From Campylobacterales bacterium (GTDB lineage Bacteria > Campylobacterota > Campylobacteria > Campylobacterales > Sulfurovaceae): 46,763 nucleotides of DNA. The notes beneath the pieces were generated by a model, which saw nothing but the letters and a program-made list of their open reading frames with translations, ran no database searches and was not told the origin of the DNA. Positions within the stretch are counted from its first letter, which is position 1. The number at the start of each line of letters is the position of its first letter. Below are positions 1 through 6,359 of this stretch, piece by piece. Location: contig JACXUO010000006.1 of assembly GCA_014763885.1 (NCBI GenBank), positions 1 through 46,763 of the forward strand, written 5' to 3'. The position numbers and the translations under genes are program-made.

Positions 1-6
1 TATAAT
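1..6 (+). promoter_or_regulatory. -10 element of tRNA-Pro gene
   Basis: The window opens with a perfect TATAAT, 14 bases before the first base of the tRNA. That is the right place for the -10 box of a short-leader tRNA promoter. The -35 region lies outside the window. Confidence 0.55.
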
Positions 7-20
7 GTCATCCTGCTTAT

Positions 21-98
21 CGGGGCGTGGCGCAGTCTGGCTAGCGTGCTACCTTGGGGTGGTAGAGGTCGCCGGTTCGAGTCCGGTCGCTCCGACCA
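21..98 (+). tRNA. tRNA-Pro (anticodon GGG)
   Basis: A full cloverleaf folds. The acceptor stem CGGGGCG pairs with CGCTCCG (one G-U). The anticodon stem CTACC/GGTAG encloses the loop TTGGGGT, giving anticodon GGG, which reads CCC/CCU proline codons. The T arm is GCCGG-TTCGAGT-CCGGT. The discriminator A and an encoded CCA follow at 95-98. The D arm is GCGC-AGTCTGGCTA-GCGT. A TATAAT lies just upstream. The short open frame that crosses this gene on the plus strand is a shadow. Confidence 0.96.
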
Positions 99-123
99 TG
101 TTTTATCACCAAACAGATCATTA

Positions 124-303
124 TTACGCTTTCTGTTCATCACTTTTTTTGTTCTCAGCCATTTTCTTTGAAGTAAAGATTTTATTGCAATGATTGCATT
201 GATATAAAGGCGGAACTCTAAGCAGCATCTTTTTGATAAATCCCCTTTTTTTCCTTTGGATATCAAAGCTTTTGCAGTATGGACAATATCGCTGTGACTC
301 CAT
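124..303 (-). CDS. small zinc-ribbon protein, 59 aa
   Basis: This short protein has two CxxC knuckles, CPYC at residues 7-10 and CNHC at 36-39, about 26 residues apart, with a very basic segment (QRKKRGFIKK) between them. Such spacing is typical of a four-cysteine zinc ribbon that binds nucleic acid or protein; the specific function is unknown. The start is ATG at 303, with AGAGGGG seven bases upstream. The gene is too short for most ORF cut-offs. A frameshifted relative lies at about 5091-5252 on the same strand, sharing the CPxC, KKRGF, KKLLLKVPPL-like and CNxC-region blocks. This second copy shows that the reading frame is a real gene family. Confidence 0.75.
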   Translation of the reverse strand: MESQRYCPYCKSFDIQRKKRGFIKKMLLRVPPLYQCNHCNKIFTSKKMAENKKSDEQKA

Positions 304-488
304 TTTATACCCCTCTTTTTTATAGATACTTATTTATTCTTATTATATACCAAATTTATTACATAACGGTTCCCGGAAAATTAATTGTATTAGAAAGTGA
401 GAGAAATCCATTTGTTTGATAGATGGAACTTGGTCAAGTAGGGTATGTTTTATTGGTCTTTGAGAGATGATACTATGTAAATCTTTTG

Positions 489-511
489 TGCCACGGCGGA
501 GTGCCGTGGCA
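489..511 (-). terminator. hairpin after the flavoprotein operon
   Basis: A perfect 9-bp stem TGCCACGGC / GCCGTGGCA with a 5-base loop lies 9 bases past the stop codon of the leftward flavoprotein gene. On the minus strand it is followed by ACAAAAGATTT rather than a clean U run, so it is either a weak intrinsic terminator or an mRNA 3'-end stabiliser. Confidence 0.55.
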
Positions 512-519
512 TTTGGAGA

Positions 520-1905
520 TTACATAAAGAGTTCGCGCTTGACACCGGCAAACCACTCTCTGGTCGCCTTACCGGTTCCTTTTGAACGGAATTTGCCGTT
601 TCCGTCTTTTGGTTTTGGAACATTTCCGTTTCCTACAAGCATACCGTTTTCATGGGCAACAAACTCATGGGTTACCATGATCGCTTCTTCCGGGTTGCCG
701 CTCACCATAGAGTAGCAGACGTTACCGACAGGAACCGGCAGACCCGCTTTTGGATCAAATGATTTTCCTGCAAGCTGAGCCTGGATCTGCCCTGCTGCAC
801 GTTTCGCTGTCCAGATCGCCGTATGGCCACTTGGCGGAATACCGTGACTTACGGCATCACCGATAACATAGACGTCTTTATCGGTTTTTGAGCGGAGTGT
901 ATATCCGTCCATGAGGGCATACCCCGCACCATTTGTTTCAAGTCCTGCCATTTTTATCACAGGTGAACAGATATTGTTTGGGATAAGGTTACATACCTGG
1001 TATTTGATCGTATGTTTTGTTGCCTCTTCGGGATCGCCTTCAAGGAGTGAAGCCGCATCGGTGAACTCAAGGTAGGTGATCTCGTTTTTCGCAGGATCAA
1101 CATCGATCACTTTTGTGAATCCCTTATAATCAATGATGCCGTCATAGAGATCTTTCCAGCTCTCCTGGAAAGCAGCACCTTTGGAGAACTTGCCGCCTCT
1201 GGTATCCAGTACGATCACTTTTCCTTTGATCCCCTCTTCTTTGAGGTAGTTCGCGACCATCGATGTTCTCTCGTAAGGTGCCGGAGGACATCTGTATTTT
1301 CCTTGTGCCGGCGGTACGATCACTACGTCACCGTCATCCATATCGACAAGCTGTCTCTTGAGCGCGAGGTGTTCGCTTCCAGGCATCAATGCAGCAGGAC
1401 AAGCATGTGCTACGTGGGCGATCTTTTCGTCACTCCATTCCGGAAACTGACCTTTGTAGTCATAGGCGATACCAGGAGAGAGGACAAGGATATCATACGT
1501 GAAGTTACCATTGGTCGTAGTGACAGTTTTTGCTTTTCTATCGATCGCTGTTACCTCCGCCTGCACAAAGTTATATCCGTGTTTCGTTGCAGGTGCATAG
1601 AAGTCGTGTGTCAGTGTTTCAAGAGAAACACCCTCGAGCCCGCCCAGGTAAGTGTTGCTGAACGGACATGCCATAAAAATATCTTTTTTTTCGATCACAG
1701 TCACATCGATGCTTTTATCTTTTTTCTTTAGCTCTTTGGCTATCGTCAGACCGCCAAAACCGCCTCCCACGACAAGAACAGTTTTTCCGCTTGCTTTGTT
1801 AGCCATTTCCGCCGCACCGGCTGTTGTGACTGCCACTGAAGGCAATACTGCTGCCGCTGCAGCTACACCCGCAAGTTTAAATAAATCTCTTCTTTCCATA
1901 CTCAT
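520..1905 (-). CDS. fccB: FccB-like flavocytochrome c sulfide dehydrogenase flavoprotein
   Basis: This 461-aa FAD oxidoreductase belongs to the flavocytochrome c / sulfide:quinone reductase group. A twin-arginine signal (RRDLFK, residues 5-10, then an Ala-rich hydrophobic stretch) indicates folded export to the periplasm. The ADP-binding motif is GGGFGG at 47-52 and the second FAD motif is VYVIGDA at 345-351. FCSD-type landmarks are ACPFSN, with C80 in the position of the cysteine that binds FAD covalently in FccB, the C206 PPAPYER box, and a C-terminal FCSD flavin-binding domain. Other cysteines are C305 and C313. The likely reaction is oxidation of sulfide to sulfur with electrons passed to a cytochrome. 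ATG 1905 is supported by AAGGAAG. It is the third gene after Rieske and cytochrome c genes, 123 bases after the latter. Sulfide as substrate is inferred from the family. Confidence 0.85.
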   Translation of the reverse strand: MSMERRDLFKLAGVAAAAAVLPSVAVTTAGAAEMANKASGKTVLVVGGGFGGLTIAKELKKKDKSIDVTVIEKKDIFMACPFSNTYLGGLEGVSLETLTHDFYAPATKHGYNFVQAEVTAIDRKAKTVTTTNGNFTYDILVLSPGIAYDYKGQFPEWSDEKIAHVAHACPAALMPGSEHLALKRQLVDMDDGDVVIVPPAQGKYRCPPAPYERTSMVANYLKEEGIKGKVIVLDTRGGKFSKGAAFQESWKDLYDGIIDYKGFTKVIDVDPAKNEITYLEFTDAASLLEGDPEEATKHTIKYQVCNLIPNNICSPVIKMAGLETNGAGYALMDGYTLRSKTDKDVYVIGDAVSHGIPPSGHTAIWTAKRAAGQIQAQLAGKSFDPKAGLPVPVGNVCYSMVSGNPEEAIMVTHEFVAHENGMLVGNGNVPKPKDGNGKFRSKGTGKATREWFAGVKRELFM

Positions 1906-2028
1906 GTTTATCTTCCTTTGCTTTTGATTTTTTGGGGTAACGTTATCTTAACAACTAAAACTTAAATAAATTATGAATTTTATAGATAATTTTAATAAAA
2001 ATTTTAAAATAATTTAAAATAATATTAA

Positions 2029-2457
2029 TTATTTGTTCGGACGTAGCCTCATGTGGCACGAGGTACATTCACGCAATGCCAATCCGTAGTTGTGCGCTAC
2101 CGCATCCATATCTCTGCGCTCCAGTTCCTCCAGCATCTCATTAAGATACATCGTTAACATGAGCTGTCTTTTTTTTGCAAATTTATGGGCATACTGCTGC
2201 TCCGCATCAAGAAAGTCTTTCGGATCGACTTTTTCCAGATGGACAAGAACGGATTTGATATCTTCGGCACCCTTGATGATACATTTGCCCTCTTTGCATC
2301 GGTAGAGCAGCCCTGCCTGGATCTGTTCCATCCCCTCTGCCATAGTGATCATATCTTTGATCCTGTCCGCTTTTGTATAGTGTACCTCTTCGGCGATCAG
2401 CGATGATGCTGCCAGGAGTGAGGTCATAAGTAGTGTTTTGCCAAGTTTTCGTATCAT
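2029..2457 (-). CDS. monohaem c-type cytochrome, haem site at C-terminus
   Basis: This 142-aa protein has an N-terminal signal peptide (about residues 1-22, ending LLAASSLIA) and a single haem motif CTSCH at 131-135, seven residues before the end. The mostly helical body with the haem site at the extreme C-terminus resembles class II cytochromes (c'/c-556), although the overall match is uncertain. It is expected to be a soluble periplasmic electron carrier. The gene starts 11 bases after the Rieske gene; its AAAGGAG overlaps the Rieske stop codon, so the two are translationally linked. Sitting between a Rieske protein and an FccB-like flavoprotein, it probably takes the place of the usual dihaem FccA partner. 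Confidence 0.82.
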   Translation of the reverse strand: MIRKLGKTLLMTSLLAASSLIAEEVHYTKADRIKDMITMAEGMEQIQAGLLYRCKEGKCIIKGAEDIKSVLVHLEKVDPKDFLDAEQQYAHKFAKKRQLMLTMYLNEMLEELERRDMDAVAHNYGLALRECTSCHMRLRPNK

Positions 2458-2468
2458 TGTTTGCTCCT

Positions 2469-3209
2469 TTAGTATTGAATAATCTCTTTGGTGAACTGTT
2501 TAAGCATTACCACTTTCGCTTCCTCTTTGACAAGTCTTTTTGCTTTTCTCTTGTTTTCGTAGTATTTCTTGAACTCAGGTTTGAAGGCATCCATATAGTC
2601 ATGGAAACGGTTGGGTCCCAAAGCTCCTACCGCCCAAAGCTCGTCATTTTCATCGATCTCGAGGACGATCTGCGTCAATCCCTCCGTTGCAGGCCCTGCA
2701 ATGGCTTTCCCCCCGTTTACCGGATCAAACGCCGAAAGGTGGGAGGAGCAGACAAAGATCCCTGCCTCTTTGGCATCAGGAAGGGCCAGGGTTTTGCCTT
2801 TTCTCTCAAGATACTGGAAAAAGCTGTCATCGGGAGTAGGGTGTGTCAGCTGGTGCGGGCAGATCGCCGAGTAGGCTACAATAGAACCGCTTTTCCCTAC
2901 ACCTCCTTTGAAGAGATATTCTGTCCCGTCATCTGCTTTGAGTTTGACATTGGTGTTGGCAGGACGCCCCAGATCAACGAGGATACATGGGGTTGCAACA
3001 TGGGGGAAATTGAAGATATAGTTCTCTTCGGGCTGTAACATGCTTGCTTTCAGCGGGTTGCCGTCCGCATCTTTGAGATGAATCTTCTCATAACTCTCGT
3101 AGAGTGAAAGGCCGTCTTCAGCATAGAGCCTCTGGGTGATCAGGGAGGGAGCGATCACTACAGCCGCAGCTGAAGCTCCTGTGATTTTTAAAAAACTTCT
3201 TCGTTCCAT
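2469..3209 (-). CDS. Tat-exported Rieske [2Fe-2S] protein
   Basis: This 246-aa protein begins with a twin-arginine signal (MERRSFLKIT, hydrophobic to about residue 25). Its Rieske cluster boxes are C117-P-H119 and C154-S-S-H157. Each box keeps one Cys and one His, but the extra disulfide cysteines of bc1-type Rieske proteins (CTHLGC / CPCHGS) are missing. The second box (CSSHLSAFDPVNGG) resembles those of soluble or arsenite-oxidase-type Rieske subunits. ATG 3209 is chosen because the Tat motif follows at once and AAGGA lies upstream; the frame stays open further upstream without a signal. It is the first gene of the Rieske / cytochrome / flavoprotein operon and probably relays electrons in the periplasm. 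Confidence 0.85.
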   Translation of the reverse strand: MERRSFLKITGASAAAVVIAPSLITQRLYAEDGLSLYESYEKIHLKDADGNPLKASMLQPEENYIFNFPHVATPCILVDLGRPANTNVKLKADDGTEYLFKGGVGKSGSIVAYSAICPHQLTHPTPDDSFFQYLERKGKTLALPDAKEAGIFVCSSHLSAFDPVNGGKAIAGPATEGLTQIVLEIDENDELWAVGALGPNRFHDYMDAFKPEFKKYYENKRKAKRLVKEEAKVVMLKQFTKEIIQY

Positions 3210-3653
3210 TGGAATCCTTATAGATTGAATTGCGTTTTTATTATAAAGAGAGATATGTGAAATTTCTATTAATCTTTTCAAAATTATTGATTTTTTATAT
3301 ATCATACTCTTATTTTATGCACTTTAAGAAGCTAAAACAAGGGTTCTAATGTATGCATTGCAGATCTTCAGAGTGAATTGTGAAAATATAGAGATGCGAC
3401 AAGTGGAATGATACATCGATGCATGGTTAAAAGGGAGGGAAGTGGCACACTCTGATGATGCTATCTTAGAAGGCTTATTGGTACCACTCTGCAGCATATC
3501 TTAGATCCTGGGGCTATTTCCATCCCCGTCCCTGAAACTCGCTGGCCTCTGCAATAATTAGCAGTGCTTCGGGGGTCATTTTGATAAATCAGACGCTTTA
3601 GCGCCTCTATGCGCGGAACATCTACGGCAAGAAAAATAATGCGTTTTTGAGTG
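3210..3653. other. 444-base gap with no intact gene
   Basis: This gap lies between the Rieske operon start and the DUF2798 remnant. It should hold the Rieske promoter (AT-rich at 3225-3320). A small hairpin AGGCGC-TAAA-GCGTCT (about 3590-3606, read on the minus strand) could end transcription of the broken DUF genes. The longest minus-strand frame here (about 3461-3673) matches nothing I recognise. No RNA gene is evident. Confidence 0.5.
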
Positions 3654-3773
3654 CTATGTCTCTTTGCCAACAAGGAGATTGATTGATCTCCGTACCAAAG
3701 GTCCTATCAATAAAATAGTTGGGAAAGCAATGAAAAAGGCAAAGAGTATCTGTTCGTATTTTTTGGGTATCAT
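3654..3773 (-). pseudogene. DUF2798 membrane protein with internal deletion, 39 aa
   Basis: The translation MIPKKYEQILFAFF joined to IAFPTILLIGPLVRR reads like the first and last thirds of a DUF2798 protein. Those are normally about 70-80 aa with two membrane helices; the family usually starts IPxKYExxLFAF and ends AFPxxLxxxPLVRR. The middle (end of helix 1, loop, start of helix 2) is missing while the frame is kept. An AGAGGG lies upstream, and the gene follows the DUF4405 gene by 18 bases, so they were probably one operon. It could be expressed as a one-helix peptide, but a deletion derivative is the simpler reading. Confidence 0.6.
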
Positions 3774-3791
3774 AGGGCTGCCCTCTATCGG

Positions 3792-4273
3792 TTACTCTGT
3801 GATTGCATTGACCAGTTCAAACGGAGAACGGCGGTTTTGTTTGGCAATATCACTGATTGTGTCGGCATTGTTTATGGTGATCCCCATCTCTTTTAACCTT
3901 GATTCAAATCTCTCTCTGTCACTTTTCAAGAGAGGCAGAGAAACCTCCAAGGGTGCATCCAGCACAGCGATAATGATCTTTTTTTCGGATTCTCACCACT
4001 TTCTGGAGAAGCGATAAAAAAGATGGAGACAATACCTATCAGTACTGAATAGAGTAAAAACTGTTTATTTCTCATATGACGCTGCATAGGTTTCCAGTGG
4101 GAGTATAGATGCAGGAGAGCGACACCGACAAAAAAGAGCCCCAGTATCTCATGCAGCGCTTTAATGTGTGTTTCAATCAGGTGGAAGTATAGAAGTACTC
4201 CGGTCGTGCCGACAACCATGAATACCAGTGCCGTCAGTGAGGTTATACCTGTTTTTATCTCTTGATCTGTCAT
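3792..4273 (-). pseudogene. DUF4405-like cytochrome-b-type membrane protein, frameshifted
   Basis: The first 90 or so residues give a membrane protein with helices at about 10-30, 37-60 and 70-90 and conserved histidines (LYFH, ALHE, LLHLYSHW), as in DUF4405 haem-binding-like domains. The frame then runs into 7 A residues (plus-strand T run 3979-3985) and stops at 3926 after a nonsense tail. Shifting by one base after the run opens a tail with VLDAPLEVSLPLL, RLKEMGI and SPFELVNAI, a natural DUF4405-type ending, stopping at 3792. Eight A residues would restore a protein of about 160 aa. ATG 4273 has AAGGA five bases upstream. The cause may be a true indel, slippage or a consensus error. Confidence 0.72.
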
Positions 4274-4483
4274 CTTGATCCTTTGTTCTCTTTAATCCTG
4301 GGTTTGCCGTCCAAGCCTTATCTGTGTAGCTTTTGTCAAGGCTGTCTATCCCTGCCGTAAGCGAAGGGGGAGAGACAATCCAGGAAGTATAGTGCCTGAT
4401 ATTGATAGTCCTTCGGAAAGATAACATAATGGGACTCAATTATATCTTGCTAGAAAGATACTTGAAAAAATATTGCTGATTTG

Positions 4484-4492
4484 TGGTATAGT
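4484..4492 (+). promoter_or_regulatory. extended -10 promoter of the 171-aa gene
   Basis: TGGTATAGT is an extended -10 box. A possible TTGAAA lies 19 bases upstream (4462-4467). The predicted start site is near 4499, about 25 bases before the ATG at 4524. Confidence 0.5.
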
Positions 4493-4523
4493 ATTTTATC
4501 AATAGTAAGGCAGGTTACAGCAT

Positions 4524-5039
4524 ATGATGTTAGAGAAGATGTATACGGATGATGCATATATAGTGGATGAAACGGGGAATAGAAGGGGACCATACAAAAC
4601 AAGGTTTGGGAGAGGAAATACCCTGACTTTTCTGGATGAAAGCCTGGAAATCGTGGTAGATACCGGTTGCCGGGTCATCAGACCTTTGGATGATGGCGGA
4701 GAGCTGGTTTTTCATGTGACTGCCTATGAGTTTCAGGAGAGGATCAATAGAATTCCTCCCCAGCATCTGTTAGGGATCGAAAAGAGGGATCATCCAGCAG
4801 AGAAGAGAGAAGCGGTTCAGACGAGTGCCGTAGATATGGATGAGTCTCAGATGGAGGAGAAGAGTGTGATAAACCTTCCTCATGCTTTTACTGAACTCAT
4901 CGAGAGAATAGAGGCAGGTGATACGACTCCCGAAGAGAAGGCAGAAGCAAGAAGCGTACTGAAAAAACTTCTAAAGAACAGGAGTGTTTCAGCGATCATG
5001 GGAGAGGCTGCAACAGGATTACTGCTTTTGTTGGAATAG
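4524..5039 (+). CDS. hypothetical protein, 171 aa
   Basis: I do not recognise this protein. The N-terminal half (about 1-85) is beta-rich and acidic (TLTFLDESLEIVVDTGCRVIRPLDDGGELVFHV) with no signal peptide. A charged linker follows (86-115). The C-terminal part (about 116-171) is helical: an amphipathic stretch LIERIEAGDTTPEEKAEARSVLKKLL and then a hydrophobic end, AIMGEAATGLLLLLE. Such short 'PEE-KAEA..LKKLL..G.A..LL' tails occur in small hypothetical proteins and may mediate assembly or membrane association. A good extended -10 lies upstream. Neighbours are two decayed small genes, so it may be part of an accessory patch. ATG 4527 is an equally possible start. Confidence 0.6.
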   Translation: MMLEKMYTDDAYIVDETGNRRGPYKTRFGRGNTLTFLDESLEIVVDTGCRVIRPLDDGGELVFHVTAYEFQERINRIPPQHLLGIEKRDHPAEKREAVQTSAVDMDESQMEEKSVINLPHAFTELIERIEAGDTTPEEKAEARSVLKKLLKNRSVSAIMGEAATGLLLLLE

Positions 5040-5090
5040 ATCAGAGTAGAGTATACCACGGATTCAAAATGTTCGCTTTTCCCATGTATG

Positions 5091-5252
5091 GGCTTTGTTT
5101 TTATCGGCCATCTCTTTGAAGTCAATACTTTATCATTGATTGCACCGGTTAAGGGGAGGAACCTTTAGAAGCAATTTTTTACAAAACCCTCTTTTTTCTC
5201 TTGAGATCAAGGCGTTTGCAGTGCGGACAGTATATCTCCGTAGCGACACCAT
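5091..5252 (-). pseudogene. decayed second copy of the zinc-ribbon gene
   Basis: Read on the minus strand this stretch is plainly related to the 59-aa gene at 124-303, but the homology is split over frames. EIYCPHCKRLDLKRKKR is in one frame, KRGFCKKLLLKVPPLNRCNQ in a second, ending at a stop, and FKEMADKNK in another. Relative to the intact copy it needs a change of about 5 bases before the first CxxC, one base lost in the A/G run after KRKK, and 2-3 bases lost in the second CxxC. ATG 5252 and an upstream AAAGGGAG survive. A dead duplicate is the simplest reading. Confidence 0.7.
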
Positions 5253-5553
5253 TTTAATTCTCCCTTTTTCAGTAGATAGGTACTCGCTTTTGATTGTATA
5301 AGAAATGTTCGATCTATGCAAATCCAACCAAGCAATATGATAAAGAGATAATTTTTTTGAATCAGAGAGAAAATGGTGTCAGGAGTGCCACTTCAGCGAG
5401 AGAATATATTTACATATTGAAAGATAATAATTATTAATAGATAAGTATTATCAATCAATAATTATTACTATTATAACTTTAATTGAATATAAAGTAATAA
5501 CTTATTAGAATATAACTTTATTTAAAAGAGGAAAAATAAAAAAAGAGACAGCA
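5253..5553. other. AT-rich intergenic region before the PAS gene
   Basis: This holds about 300 bases with no gene. From 5400 to 5535 it is very rich in AT, with repeated ATAAT/AATAATTATT words and several inverted TTATT/AATAA pairs. It is a plausible promoter and nucleoid-protein binding region for the taxis gene at 5554. No clear single promoter can be chosen among the many TATAAT-like words. Confidence 0.5.
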
Positions 5554-6114
5554 ATGTTACGTCCGCATCCGACCGACAGAGAGATAAAACTCAATGCTAA
5601 GGATATGCTGGTCAGTAAAACTGACCAGAGAGGTGTGATCACTTACGGAAATCACAAGTTTGTAGAGATTACAGGGTATAAAGAGAATGAATTGGTAGGT
5701 TCTCCTCATAATATCCTAAGAAACCCGGATATGCCAAAGGCGATTTTTTATCTGATGTGGGAGAGTATCAAGAACGGCAGAAATATCATGGCAGTCGTCA
5801 AAAACCTTGCAAAAAACGGTGATCACTACTGGGTAACGACCGATTTTGATATCCAGAGAGACAGAGACGGAAAGATACGCAACTATATCGCCTATAGACA
5901 GGCTGCACCCAGAAATGTCGTCAAAGAGGTGGAGCCGCTCTACCAAAAGATGCTGGAGATTGAGAAAGAGCACGGCATGGACGCTTCGATCCAGTACCTT
6001 GAGGGATTCCTTGAAGAGAGGCATATGAGCTATAACCAGTATATCGAAGCGCTGGCAAAACCAAAAGGGATCACCGGTGTTCTGTTTGAGAAGATGAAGA
6101 AAATGTTTGCCTAG
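5554..6114 (+). CDS. PAS-domain energy-taxis sensor, CetB/Aer-like
   Basis: This 186-aa cytoplasmic protein has one PAS domain (about 15-120). It is of the Aer type: VITYGNHKFVEITGYKENELVG, then HNILRNPDMPKAIFYLMWESIKNG, then AKNGDHYWV. Those features match FAD-binding PAS sensors of redox state or oxygen. There is no HAMP, methyl-accepting or kinase domain, and a helical tail follows (120-186). This is the arrangement of CetB in Campylobacter, where a PAS-only protein signals through a separate CetA receptor, so a partner is expected elsewhere. ATG 5554 is preceded by an AGAGAC-type ribosome site and a long AT-rich leader. Confidence 0.83.
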   Translation: MLRPHPTDREIKLNAKDMLVSKTDQRGVITYGNHKFVEITGYKENELVGSPHNILRNPDMPKAIFYLMWESIKNGRNIMAVVKNLAKNGDHYWVTTDFDIQRDRDGKIRNYIAYRQAAPRNVVKEVEPLYQKMLEIEKEHGMDASIQYLEGFLEERHMSYNQYIEALAKPKGITGVLFEKMKKMFA

Positions 6115-6161
6115 GTGACTTTTTTTAGATTCAGGAGACTTCCTCGCTTTTTTGCATTGGC

Positions 6162-6205
6162 AGATGCGGAGGGGAAGCATCCTCTTGCCGGAGAGATCCG
6201 CATCT
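6162..6205. repeat. 9-bp inverted repeat between PAS and TRAP genes
   Basis: AGATGCGGA (6162-6170) and TCCGCATCT (6197-6205) are perfect inverted copies with a 26-base interior. The interior is itself partly self-complementary (GAGG/CCTC). Lying 48 bases past the PAS stop, it may be a transcript end structure without a U run. The short open frame across it is not convincing as a gene. Confidence 0.45.
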
Positions 6206-6359
6206 CTCCTCATGCTCACAATACTACGCTGCTTTTCCATACCGGCTACCACTTGCCACAGCTCTATTTATCCGACGCCAATTTGAATCATATATAGAAA
6301 GATATCAAGTAGAGATAGGGTAAAATCGTTCCAATGAACACAACGGACAATACACGACG

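Noticed and set aside
5-193. 62-codon frame crossing tRNA-Pro
   Set aside because: It overlaps the tRNA and the opposite-strand zinc-ribbon gene.
3979-3985. Programmed -1 frameshift at the A7 run
   Set aside because: The zero-frame codons are AAA AAA AGA after CCG, so the usual A AAA AAG slip is not in register; a one-base indel is simpler, though slippage cannot be excluded.
3664-4017. 117-codon plus-strand frame across the broken DUF4405 gene
   Set aside because: It is the antisense of the DUF4405 tail and DUF2798 remnant and has no ribosome site.
5400-5535. AT-rich stretch as a replication origin
   Set aside because: There are no clustered DnaA boxes and no dnaA, dnaN or gyrB nearby; it is better explained as a promoter region.
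6115-6297. 60-codon plus-strand frame after the PAS gene
   Set aside because: It abuts the PAS stop, lacks a ribosome site and lies over an inverted repeat; composition is not protein-like.
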